NCBI GenBank assembly: GCA_030606285.1
Contig: JAUWGS010000020.1
Coordinates: 1 to 32,857 of the forward strand
Direction of reading: 5' to 3'
Source: Planctomycetales bacterium
GTDB lineage: Bacteria; 4484-113
Length of the DNA stretch: 32,857 nucleotides
The notes under the pieces were generated by a model. The model did not search any database and was not told where the DNA came from. It saw nothing but the letters and a program-made list of their open reading frames with translations. A program made the position numbers and the translations under genes. Numbering within the stretch: position 1 is the first letter of the stretch; every line of letters starts with the position of its first letter. Of this stretch, positions 15,329-23,490 are shown piece by piece.

Positions 15329-16195
15329 ATGGTAGAGCTGGGGGGCTTCAAGCTTCATGTGCTTTCAGACGGCGTGTTTCACGTTGATGGAGGCCTGATC
15401 TTCGGAATCGTTCCGCGCGTGCTATGGAGTAAGCGCTTCGAGCCGGACGACCAAAACCGCGTGCCGCTGTATCTGAGGCCGCTTCTGGTGGACACGGGCG
15501 AGCAGCGCGTGCTCATAGATCCGGGCATCGGCGACACGTACGGCGAAAAATTCAGGAAGATTTACAGCATCGAGCGCGAGCAGGGGCAGCTTCTGGAGAG
15601 CCTGGCTAACGCGGGATACGCGCCCGAAGACATAACCGACGTAATCTTCACCCACCTGCATTTCGACCATTGCGGCAGCGCCACGAAGCTCGACGATGAG
15701 GGGGTGCCCCGGCTGGTCTTCCCCAATGCGTACCACTATGCTTCTGTCGAGGAATACGAGCAGGCGCGCAATCCCAATGCCCGGACTCAAGGCTCATACC
15801 GCGCCGACCTCATAGAGCCTATCGCCGCGACCGGGCGCGTGCACCCCATCCGCAAGACGGCGGATAGCATCATTCCCGGCTTCACTGTGCTGCGCACGCC
15901 CGGCCACACGCCGGACCACATCTCCTTTCTGATCCAGAGCCAGGGGCAACACCTGGTGTTCTGGGGCGACCTGATGCCGCTGGTAGCGCACATCAATCCC
16001 GTCTGGTCCGCCGCGCTGGACACGCACCCGATGGACACGATGGAGAGCAAGCTGAAGATGCTCAAGCGCGCGGTCGAGGAAGGCTGGCACTACCACTACT
16101 TCTACCACGAGATGAAGCCGCTGCTCACCGCAGACGAAGTCGCCGAACTCATATCCGTCGAAAAAGAGGCCAAGCCCCCTACCGGCGCGGTTTGA
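15329..16195 (+). CDS. Metallo-beta-lactamase-fold hydrolase
   Basis: The ATG at 15329 has GGAGGT six bases upstream and gives 288 residues. The zinc motif HLHFDH (residues 109-114) is present. Further ligands are expected at TPGHTPDH and FWGDLMP, and a distal His lies in the HYHYFYHE segment. The N-terminus (LHVLSDGVFHVDGG) and the overall layout resemble the MBL subgroup that includes lactonases such as YtnP and related hydrolases. The substrate cannot be read from the sequence. There is no signal peptide, so it is cytoplasmic. It sits alone between two large surface lipoproteins and is divergent from one of them. Confidence 0.9.
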   Translation: MVELGGFKLHVLSDGVFHVDGGLIFGIVPRVLWSKRFEPDDQNRVPLYLRPLLVDTGEQRVLIDPGIGDTYGEKFRKIYSIEREQGQLLESLANAGYAPEDITDVIFTHLHFDHCGSATKLDDEGVPRLVFPNAYHYASVEEYEQARNPNARTQGSYRADLIEPIAATGRVHPIRKTADSIIPGFTVLRTPGHTPDHISFLIQSQGQHLVFWGDLMPLVAHINPVWSAALDTHPMDTMESKLKMLKRAVEEGWHYHYFYHEMKPLLTADEVAELISVEKEAKPPTGAV

Positions 16196-16253
16196 GGACC
16201 AACATCCTTGGTGCAGGCAGCGCAGGAGGTCAGAGAAATCCGCACGCCGGGCA

Positions 16254-16282
16254 TTGCGCGATACGCGGTTTGCGGGCATAAT
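16254..16282 (+). promoter_or_regulatory. Promoter of the dockerin/PKD lipoprotein
   Basis: TTGCGC (16254-16259) and CATAAT (16277-16282) are separated by 17 bases. They lie 48 bases upstream of the ATG at 16330, which has its own GGAGGGG ribosome site. Confidence 0.4.
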
Positions 16283-16329
16283 AGAAGTGAATAGCCGGTT
16301 TCAGTTCTCGGTAACGGAGGGGAAACAGA

Positions 16330-19032
16330 ATGGGCATTTATATCAGTCGAGCGCTGAATGCGCGCTCAGTCGCGCTCATGGTGCTAATGATTTTGCTCGT
16401 CGCGCTCGCAGCATGCGGGCGGCGGAGCGTTTTCTCCGGCAGCGTTCAGGTGGCGGAGCCCAAAGCCGCGCCTGCGGTCGCGGCGGAGGAAGTGCAGGAC
16501 AGCCTTCAGGCGTTGCATCCGCCGCAGGGCGTTGACAGCGGGCTTTATGCCATCCTAAAAGGTTTCTTCGAGCAGGAGCTTGAGAGATGCGGCGGCGGTA
16601 AGCTCGCCTCCACGCCGCCTACGGGAGACGAGAACGCAATAGATGACCTTGCTATCGCATCCTCCACCGAGGAGACGATAACGCTTACGTGGTCGTACCG
16701 CAACTGCGGCGACTACGACCAGAGCGGCACGGTCGGCATCCCCGACATCACGCCGATTGCGGTCTATTACGACGTGGATGTGGCACAGGTTCCGGAGGCG
16801 GAGGTAGCCGACGGGAACGGTGACGGTTTCGTGACCGTCTCTGACATAACGCCCGTTGCGATGTACTTCGGAGTGGAGGTTGCGGGATACCGCATAAAGC
16901 AGGCGCTAAGCGAGGAGGGCGAGTACGAGACGGTCGCCGACATTGCGCTGCCTGAGCCGCCGGAGGTCGGGTGCATTACGTTTGAGGAGACGATTGGGCT
17001 GGAGGATAGCCCGTTCTTCCGCGTCGTGCCTGTAGACGGCGAGGGCGCGGAGGGCGCAGCGTCCAACGTGATGTACCACGGAGAGATTGTGGAGCCGCAG
17101 GTGCTGGGTGTGAACCCGCACAGCGGCACTGCTGACCTGGAGGTGACGTTCCGGGCCACGGTCGCAGGCGCGGAGCCGTTTGAGTACGACTGGTGTTTTA
17201 GCGACGGAGCTGTTCCGGGCAGCAGTACCGAAGCCTCGCCTACGGTGCGGATGACGTCAACGGGCGGGCACGCGGCGTCGGTTACGGTGACGAACGTCTA
17301 CGGCAGCGACTATTACGAGTTTACGCTGTGGGTGAATCCGGGAATACCGCCGGAGATACTGGGCGTGGTGCCGCACGCGGTGAAGGTAGGGGCGTCCACA
17401 GTAATTACCGCGATAGTGACGGGCCTGGCGCCGTTTGAGTACTCGTGGCAGCTACCGGGGCTTATTGAAGGCGACACCTCGGAGATGCACTCGCCGGAGG
17501 TATTGGCTACGGAGCCGGGCGATTACAAGTGTAGCGTGACGGTCGCCAATGGCAGTGGTGAAGAAACCTATGACTTCATCCTCAAAGCCGGCATGCCCGC
17601 AGACTTCCCGAAGGTGCTGAGCGTTCGGCCAGATGAGTTCTGGGGAGGAGTCCGTATCCGGCTCTATCCAGAGGTCACTGGTGCGGAGCCTCTCCATTAC
17701 TTCTGGGACTTCAGCGAGGACGCGTGTCCTGCCTACAGTATGAGACCTGTAGTGTCGCTGGGAGATGGGTGTATGGTAACGCTTGTCCTGTCCAATGATT
17801 ACGGCACGCACGTCTTCAAGTTCGAGGCTTCTGTGCTGGCCAGCAGCGAGCAGGACTGGAAGCTTAAGTCCGTTGACGAAATATACGGATCTCATATAAA
17901 GGATATCTCCGCAGCTATGATTGGTGGCCGGATGGGTGTTGCATACTGGATTCAAGGTGCGGACCTTAGCCGGGACATTGTTAAATTCTCGCTGGCAACC
18001 GACGAGCTTTCGTTTTCACATAGCGCCGGTGCAGGCGAGTGGATTGTTGATAGAAACGATGATTGGTCCAGCGCGCCACACGATATTGAGCTATGCGAAG
18101 TCGGCGGGAAGCCGATGATTGCCTACGAGATTGGGCGTCAGGGAGAAGACTCGAAAGTCTTGACGGTTGCGGTCTGTGAGAATCCCGAGGCTGGCTTGTC
18201 GGCTGAGTGGAACTACTACGCGGTTCCAGCGGGAGGGATGATTAAGGACATCGCCGAAGTTCAAGGCAGGCCGGCGCTCCTTTATGGGCGTAGGTCAGGC
18301 GACCCGTTAGTGCGGTATCTGTACTACGCGATCAATACGGAACCTGATGCCAGTGGTGTATGGCAGGAGGTGGAGGTTGCACAGTCCGAGGATTCTATTG
18401 GGATGGCGAGCCTGGGCGTCTTCGGTGGCAAGCCGGCCGTTGTGTACCTCTACCGCGAGGACGGCGCGCGCCGCCTGGGATACGCTTATTCGGAGCAGGA
18501 TGATGGTCTGGGCGCATGGACGCGCAATGACATCGTTGAGTTTCCCTCCTATCCTGACACTTGGGAGCGCTCGCACTCTCTGTGCGAGATCGAGGGACTG
18601 CCTGTAGTTGCGACGGTCTGGGTGGGGAATTATAGCCATGAGCTAAGGCTATACCAGCCCGACGCGCCTGACGGCTCGGGGATATGGAGCCACTGGACCG
18701 TCCTGTTCCAGGACCCCTACGAGGGAAAGGTTAACTTGGAGATGTCTCTGGCGGTGGTCAACGGTTCGCCCGCGATTGCGTGTCAGTCGATGTACTGGCC
18801 AGATCCCTTCTGCGCTGAGCGCTTGTGGTATTACACAACTGACAGTACCGACGGCTTCGGCGATTGGCGCGAAGTCGGCCTGGTAGACCCAATGCGTCCA
18901 AGTGGGAATGATCCGCAGCTCCTTGAGCTCCCCGACGGACGTCCGGCTATCATCCACAATCGGGATGGTCCGGACCATCCTGAGGACTGGGAGAACACTG
19001 ACGAGCTCTCGCTCGCGTACTGGAAGGAGTAG
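16330..19032 (+). CDS. Large lipoprotein with dockerin-like doublet, PKD domains and propeller-like repeats
   Basis: This 900-residue product begins with a lipoprotein signal (LVALAAC, Cys29). After a helical stretch and the linker LASTPPTGD comes a dockerin-like pair of EF-hand loops: DYDQSGTVGIPD with ITPIAVYY, and DGNGDGFVTVSD with ITPVAMYF, at about residues 132-180. Two or three PKD-type Ig-like domains follow at about 255-505 (YDWCFSDGAVPGSSTEASPT, then VTVTNVYG). The last 390 residues carry repeats of the form GxPxxxY (IGGRMGVAYW, VGGKPMIAYE, VQGRPALLYG, FGGKPAVVYL), suggesting a beta-propeller. It is a paralogue of the edge lipoprotein at 1-550. Localisation is likely the outer face of a membrane. 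The ligand is unknown and no cohesin is seen in the window. Confidence 0.9.
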   Translation: MGIYISRALNARSVALMVLMILLVALAACGRRSVFSGSVQVAEPKAAPAVAAEEVQDSLQALHPPQGVDSGLYAILKGFFEQELERCGGGKLASTPPTGDENAIDDLAIASSTEETITLTWSYRNCGDYDQSGTVGIPDITPIAVYYDVDVAQVPEAEVADGNGDGFVTVSDITPVAMYFGVEVAGYRIKQALSEEGEYETVADIALPEPPEVGCITFEETIGLEDSPFFRVVPVDGEGAEGAASNVMYHGEIVEPQVLGVNPHSGTADLEVTFRATVAGAEPFEYDWCFSDGAVPGSSTEASPTVRMTSTGGHAASVTVTNVYGSDYYEFTLWVNPGIPPEILGVVPHAVKVGASTVITAIVTGLAPFEYSWQLPGLIEGDTSEMHSPEVLATEPGDYKCSVTVANGSGEETYDFILKAGMPADFPKVLSVRPDEFWGGVRIRLYPEVTGAEPLHYFWDFSEDACPAYSMRPVVSLGDGCMVTLVLSNDYGTHVFKFEASVLASSEQDWKLKSVDEIYGSHIKDISAAMIGGRMGVAYWIQGADLSRDIVKFSLATDELSFSHSAGAGEWIVDRNDDWSSAPHDIELCEVGGKPMIAYEIGRQGEDSKVLTVAVCENPEAGLSAEWNYYAVPAGGMIKDIAEVQGRPALLYGRRSGDPLVRYLYYAINTEPDASGVWQEVEVAQSEDSIGMASLGVFGGKPAVVYLYREDGARRLGYAYSEQDDGLGAWTRNDIVEFPSYPDTWERSHSLCEIEGLPVVATVWVGNYSHELRLYQPDAPDGSGIWSHWTVLFQDPYEGKVNLEMSLAVVNGSPAIACQSMYWPDPFCAERLWYYTTDSTDGFGDWREVGLVDPMRPSGNDPQLLELPDGRPAIIHNRDGPDHPEDWENTDELSLAYWKE

Positions 19033-19078
19033 ACCGCTCACGCTATAGTGCCCTGCGGCTTTACCGCGCTTCGTAGGC

Positions 19079-20512
19079 CTACCGGTTGGGCTTTATTACC
19101 AGCACCCTTGGCTCGGTGAGTTCGTCCATCGCATAACGAGGGCCTTCGCGGCCAAATCCCGAATCCTTCACGCCGCCGTAGGGCAAATGGTCCAGCCGCG
19201 CAATCGGCGTTTCGTTTATCAGCACCGCGCCGACTTCCGTGTGCTCAAACGCGTACTGCGCCTTATTGAGATCGTGCGTGAAATACCCCGCTTGTAAGCC
19301 AAACCGCGAATCGTTGACCTTCGCTACAGCCTCTGCGAAGTCGCAGTAAGGCTCAACGACCGCAAGTGGTGCGAAAGCCTCTTCCGCGCAGACCTTCGAG
19401 TCGCGCGGCGCCTCGGCGAGAATCGTCGGGGCGAACACTGCACCCTCAGCACCGCCGCCGCCGCAGAGCACCTTCGCGCCCGCGTCTTTGGCTTCGGCAA
19501 CCCACGCGCCCACGCGCTCCACGTCGCCCTGCGAAATCATCGGGCCGTTGAGCACTTCTTCGTCGAACGGGTCGCCGGAGCGAATCTTAGCTTTCGTGTA
19601 TTCAACGAGCGCTCGCGTGAATTCGTCGTACAGCGCGTCGCGCACGAAGATGCGCTGGATGCTGATGCAGACCTGCCCCGAGTACGCGAACGCCCCGCGC
19701 GCGATGTGCGCCGCGATTGAGGGAATATCGTCCACTTCGTCCACCACCACCGCCGCGTTGCCGCCTAGCTCCAGCGTAATGCGCTTGCGCCCGCACTTGG
19801 CCTTCAGTCCCCAGCCGACTTCAGCGCTGCCGGTAAACGAGATTTTGCGGACGCGCTCCGACGCAATCAGCCCTTCAAGCTCCGACGGCGCTGTGGGCAC
19901 GACGTTATACGCCCCCGCCGGAACTCCCGCGTCGGCGTAGATTTGAGCCAGCATCAGCGCCGTCAGCGGGGAATACCGCGCGGGTTTGTGGATCACCGTC
20001 GATCCCACCGCCAGCGCGGGCGCGATTTTGTGCGCAACGAGGTTCAACGGGAAGTTGAATGGCGTGATTGCCAGCACCGGCGTGAGCGGAAAGCGCCCGA
20101 TAAGCGCGTATTTTCCGCCCGACGCGCCGTAGGCTTCCTGCAGGTGCAGCTCGCCCGCGTAGCGCCGCGCCTCTTCGGCTGCGATGCGAAACGTGCCCAC
20201 CGCGCGCTGCGCCTCGCCGCGCGAAAGCGCAATCGGTTTCCCCGCCTCCAGCGTGATAGTTTCCGCAAGCTCTTCGGCGCGCTCAGCAATTAATTCAGAA
20301 ATCCGCAGCAGCAAATCCGCCCGCTGGTATGGCGCCAGGATTGCCAGCGCATCTCCCGCGGCTTCCGCGGCACTTAACGCATCGTCGAGCATAGCAATGT
20401 CCGCGCGCCCAACTTCGGCGATGGTCTCGCCGTTATAAGGGTTGGTCACGGGGAAGGTGCCTTTTGCGTCCACGAACTCGCCGCCGATAAAAGGTCTGGT
20501 CTCGTATCCCAT
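19079..20512 (-). CDS. NAD(P)-dependent aldehyde dehydrogenase
   Basis: The 477-residue protein belongs to the aldehyde dehydrogenase superfamily, which oxidises aldehydes to acids with NAD(P). Key residues are Asn153 (PFNFPLNLVAHK), general base Glu248 (TLELGGNAAVV) and nucleophile Cys282 (YSGQVCISIQR); FTGSAEVGW is the cofactor turn. The CISIQR signature and length resemble the lactaldehyde or glyceraldehyde-3-phosphate (non-phosphorylating) branch, but the substrate is not determined. The ATG at 20512 lies six bases after a TATAAT box, so the mRNA is probably leaderless. The stop is 46 bases from that of the convergent lipoprotein gene; a short GCGG/CCGC hairpin lies between them. Confidence 0.95.
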   Translation of the reverse strand: MGYETRPFIGGEFVDAKGTFPVTNPYNGETIAEVGRADIAMLDDALSAAEAAGDALAILAPYQRADLLLRISELIAERAEELAETITLEAGKPIALSRGEAQRAVGTFRIAAEEARRYAGELHLQEAYGASGGKYALIGRFPLTPVLAITPFNFPLNLVAHKIAPALAVGSTVIHKPARYSPLTALMLAQIYADAGVPAGAYNVVPTAPSELEGLIASERVRKISFTGSAEVGWGLKAKCGRKRITLELGGNAAVVVDEVDDIPSIAAHIARGAFAYSGQVCISIQRIFVRDALYDEFTRALVEYTKAKIRSGDPFDEEVLNGPMISQGDVERVGAWVAEAKDAGAKVLCGGGGAEGAVFAPTILAEAPRDSKVCAEEAFAPLAVVEPYCDFAEAVAKVNDSRFGLQAGYFTHDLNKAQYAFEHTEVGAVLINETPIARLDHLPYGGVKDSGFGREGPRYAMDELTEPRVLVIKPNR

Positions 20513-20518
20513 ACGCCC

Positions 20519-20524
20519 ATTATA
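20519..20524 (-). promoter_or_regulatory. -10 box of the aldehyde dehydrogenase gene
   Basis: The minus strand reads TATAAT with only six bases between it and the ATG at 20512. The predicted transcription start coincides with the start codon. No Shine-Dalgarno sequence is present. Confidence 0.5.
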
Positions 20525-20563
20525 GGCGCTCGCGCCGGGATGCCACCAGCGGGCAGCAGTAGC

Positions 20564-21199
20564 CTAGTCCTCTTCCTCCACAAGCGGCTGTGCGTCAAAC
20601 TCCACGGCGTCAATAAGCGCCACAAGCCAGGCGCGCTGCTCCGGCGTAAGCGCCTGCCGCGAGATGGCGGCGAAGAAGAAATAGTCCGGCTTGCTGTAGA
20701 AATGGTGGTAATACAGGTAATACTCCGCGTTCGGCTCCTGCGGGACGTAGGACGGGATGAGGCTTTCGTCCTCGGGATTGCGGAAATGCAGTATCTGGCA
20801 TAGCCCCGGCTTGCCCTGCGCCGAAAATTCCTCGTCCACCTCTGGCCCAAGGGGCGTCAGGCCCGACTCGATGAGCTGGAAGCGCACCTGTTGGGCGAAA
20901 AACTGGAAGAAGTCCGCCTGCGGCTCCTTCGTCAGGAGAATCCCCGCATTGCCGATGCGCTTGATGCCGAGGTCGTAGCTAACGCTTCGCAGGTAGAGCG
21001 GAAACTCGGACGAGCCCTCGGAGACGATGGAGGTGAAGACTTCGGGGTCGTAGGTTACGCGTATTCCCAGTGCGGGGGAGAACGCCGTTGTCCACTCTGG
21101 TGTGGGGGCCGGCTGCGGGCGGCCCAGCAGGCAGGAGGCCATTAGCGGCGCTAGCGTAAGCAGCGTAAGCAACACAAGGGCTTTCGTTCTAAACCGCAT
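20564..21199 (-). CDS. Putative lipoprotein of unknown function
   Basis: The 211-residue product has a lipoprotein signal ending LMASC (Cys23) and then a short Pro-rich linker. The body (FSPALGIRVTYDPEVFTSIV, later LRSVSYDLGIKRIG and YYLYYHHFYSKPDYFFFAAI) looks like a single alpha/beta domain of the kind found in small secreted stress or binding lipoproteins. I recognise no named family. The acidic tail is VEEED. The gene starts inside the last 11 bases of nusB, so it is probably translated from the same message. Confidence 0.8.
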   Translation of the reverse strand: MRFRTKALVLLTLLTLAPLMASCLLGRPQPAPTPEWTTAFSPALGIRVTYDPEVFTSIVSEGSSEFPLYLRSVSYDLGIKRIGNAGILLTKEPQADFFQFFAQQVRFQLIESGLTPLGPEVDEEFSAQGKPGLCQILHFRNPEDESLIPSYVPQEPNAEYYLYYHHFYSKPDYFFFAAISRQALTPEQRAWLVALIDAVEFDAQPLVEEED

Positions 21200-21692
21200 G
21201 CTTTTGTTTCAAATCGTCGAGGTCGCGGACGATACCGCCGAGTATACCGTTCACGAACTTGTTGCTTTCAGCTTCGCCGTAGAGCTTGGAGAGGTCCAGC
21301 GCCTCGTTGATGACGATTTTGAACGGCGTGTCCATGTACATCAGCTCCGCCAGCGCCATTCTCAAAATGGTGCGCTCCGGAGCACCGATCCGGTCGAAGC
21401 GCCATCCGTGCGGGTAGCGCTGCAGTATGTCGTCCAGCACGTCCTGGTTCTCGCACGCTTGCCGGCAGACCGTCGAAATAAACTCGCGGTTGGAGTCGTT
21501 GAACTCGCCCACGACCACGCCTTCATCGCCGTCGCTTTCGTCGAAGAGGTTTTCCTCGAACGTGCGTTTCAGGAGGTCTTCGATGGTCACGCCGGGATGC
21601 TGCTCCAGCTCGAACAGCAGTTCAAACGCCTTGCGGCGCGTCTTCCGCCTGGAAAGCGTCTTAGGTTCCAGGTTCTCCCGGCTCTCGTCCAT
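21189..21692 (-). CDS. nusB: Transcription antitermination factor NusB
   Basis: NusB binds boxA RNA with S10 (NusE) and supports rRNA antitermination. The 167-residue protein shows the family pattern: RRKTRRKAFELLFELEQ at the start, ERTILRMALAELMY in the middle and INEALDLSKLYGEAESNKFVNGIL near the end. The segment between helices 1 and 3 is longer than usual and acidic (EENLFDESDGDEG). It is preceded by the LCP gene on the same strand with a 72-base gap and overlaps the following lipoprotein gene. Confidence 0.96.
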   Translation of the reverse strand: MDESRENLEPKTLSRRKTRRKAFELLFELEQHPGVTIEDLLKRTFEENLFDESDGDEGVVVGEFNDSNREFISTVCRQACENQDVLDDILQRYPHGWRFDRIGAPERTILRMALAELMYMDTPFKIVINEALDLSKLYGEAESNKFVNGILGGIVRDLDDLKQKHAV

Positions 21693-21764
21693 TTCAGTGT
21701 TCAGTGTGCGCGAACTCTCCAGTAATATGTTACCCGATGCGGCCGCACTCGTCTCGTTTTCGCA

Positions 21765-22934
21765 TCAGGCCTCTCCGTCCTCTTCCAGCTCCTCGCTGTT
21801 TGACTCCCCGGGAGCGCTCTCTGTTTCAATTCGCGGTATGAGGTTTTCCAGGAATTCAAGGCTCTCCTGCAACCATTCGCGCGTCGCTACTTGGTAGGAA
21901 ACGCCGTTGAAACGCTCCTCTTCCGAATAAACGGTCGCGGTCTGGATGAACTCGTCTTCAACGTCCGGCACGCGGCGCGCGAGTGCGGTCAACTGGTCAA
22001 GCGTGAAGTTGGTCTCAAAGGTCTCGCTCAACGCAGCGAGCACGGACGGCAGCCTGCGATATGCGCCCCGCTTCTTCAGCGTGCTGAGAACAGCTCGCAT
22101 CGCCTTCTGCTGGCGCTGCATCCGGCCGATGTCCCCCATCGCGTCGTGGCGGAAGCGCACGTACTTGAGCAGCATCTCCCCGTCCATGTGCTGCAGTCCT
22201 GCGGGGATGTCGATTACCAAGTCCTGCGCGTGGTCAACGTACTTCAGCGGCTTTTCCACGTCAATGTTCACGCCGCCCAGCGCATCCACGAGCTTGACGA
22301 AGCCGTCGAAGTTGATGAGTATGTAGTAGGGAATCTCCACGCCGAGCAGGTCGTCCAGGCTCGACTCCACCCACTCAACTCCCGCTCCATCGCGCTGCTC
22401 GCCGTAGACGTAGGCGTGCGCCAGCTTGTCGTAACTGCCTTCAGGCAGGCGCACCCGCATATCGCGGGGAACAGATAGCACGCGCGTCTGCAGTGACCGC
22501 AAATCCAGGTTCGCCACCATCACGGTGTCACTGCGGTGCGGCGGGTCGCGGTCAAGCCCCACGAACAGCACGTGGATGCTATCCGCGCCGTGGAAGTACG
22601 GCGGCAGCGATCGGCCGGGGGTGATTGTGTTGGCGATAATCTTCGCGCGGCTGGTCGGCACGCCGGTTGCCGTATGCACGGGCCAGAACAGCCAGATGAG
22701 CAGCGCCAAAACGACGATTCCCGCCGGCAGGAAGATGGCAAGCAGCATTGAAGTCTGGCGGCGGCGGTGGGCTGCAACGCGCTTCTTCACCGCCTGGTCC
22801 ATCTGCCAGCGCGATGGCTGCGACCCGGGCTTGCGCGGGCCCCGGTGCGCATCGGCAGGCTTGCGCTTGTTCCGCGCCTTTGCGAGCATTTTTTCCGAGA
22901 GCCTATCCAACGGATCGCTCCAGAATGAGTTCAT
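21765..22934 (-). CDS. LytR-CpsA-Psr (LCP) family cell-wall glycopolymer ligase
   Basis: LCP enzymes attach anionic or other glycopolymers from lipid carriers to peptidoglycan at the outer face of the membrane. The protein has a basic cytoplasmic N-terminus, one membrane helix (about residues 62-83 from ATG 22934) and an extracytoplasmic LCP domain with HVLFVGLDRD, HRSDTVMVANLD, LSVPRDMRVRLP, KLAHAYVYG and VRFRHDAMGDIGRMQRQQ. The arginines and aspartates of the pyrophosphate site are present. The C-terminus is acidic. ATG 22934 is preferred over a TTG at 22946; either start lies inside the end of yqeK, an overlap of 32 or 44 bases. Length is 389 residues. Confidence 0.92.
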   Translation of the reverse strand: MNSFWSDPLDRLSEKMLAKARNKRKPADAHRGPRKPGSQPSRWQMDQAVKKRVAAHRRRQTSMLLAIFLPAGIVVLALLIWLFWPVHTATGVPTSRAKIIANTITPGRSLPPYFHGADSIHVLFVGLDRDPPHRSDTVMVANLDLRSLQTRVLSVPRDMRVRLPEGSYDKLAHAYVYGEQRDGAGVEWVESSLDDLLGVEIPYYILINFDGFVKLVDALGGVNIDVEKPLKYVDHAQDLVIDIPAGLQHMDGEMLLKYVRFRHDAMGDIGRMQRQQKAMRAVLSTLKKRGAYRRLPSVLAALSETFETNFTLDQLTALARRVPDVEDEFIQTATVYSEEERFNGVSYQVATREWLQESLEFLENLIPRIETESAPGESNSEELEEDGEA

Positions 22935-23490
22935 TGTAGAAGTCAAGCGTCGCCGTGTCGATGAGAGCTCCTTTCCCCGTCAGGTAATTCAATCCTAAGG
23001 CGATGACCACAAGGCAAAGCTCGTTCAGGCCGTCGGTGGCGCGCGCGCGCAGCTCTTCCACGCCTTCGTATTCTCGCCCGGGCTCCAGCTTGTCGGCGCA
23101 AAACACTATCCGTGCCTCGCGGCACATTCCCCGGCCGCCAACCGTATGGTAGTACACCGCTGAATACACGATTCCGTCGGTGACGCTAAAGTCCCGCCGC
23201 AGCCGGTGCGCGCCGACTCTGGCATGCAGCAGTGCGGGAACGCGCTGTTCAATTTCCGTCGGCTCGTAGCCCAGCGCCTTGGCTTCGTCGAGCAGCCGCT
23301 GCGCCTGCCAGTGCTTGCAGTTATCGTGCAGCAGCGACGCCAGTTCGATGCGCTGAAGCTCGCGCCCCTCGCAGCCGTACCGCTTGGCAAGCTCAAGCGC
23401 GGTATCGCGCGTCCTCACCGTGTGCAGGTAAAGCTCGGCGGGCAGCTGTGATGCCACCAGTTCCGTTGCGCGCTGGATATCCGCTTTCAT
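22903..23490 (-). CDS. yqeK: YqeK-type HD-domain hydrolase (diadenosine tetraphosphatase)
   Basis: Characterised YqeK proteins are symmetrical Ap4A hydrolases, splitting Ap4A to two ADP. The 195-residue protein has the HD metal site: His23 (LYLHTVRTRDTA), His55-Asp56 (SLLHDNCKHW), His in LLHARVGAH, YYHTVGGRG and Asp in VFCADKLEPGR. The start overlaps the mutS stop by 4 bases (ATGA), indicating coupling. yqeK followed by an LCP gene is a known arrangement in several bacterial phyla, often with rsfS next; no rsfS is found here. Confidence 0.93.
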   Translation of the reverse strand: MKADIQRATELVASQLPAELYLHTVRTRDTALELAKRYGCEGRELQRIELASLLHDNCKHWQAQRLLDEAKALGYEPTEIEQRVPALLHARVGAHRLRRDFSVTDGIVYSAVYYHTVGGRGMCREARIVFCADKLEPGREYEGVEELRARATDGLNELCLVVIALGLNYLTGKGALIDTATLDFYNELILERSVG

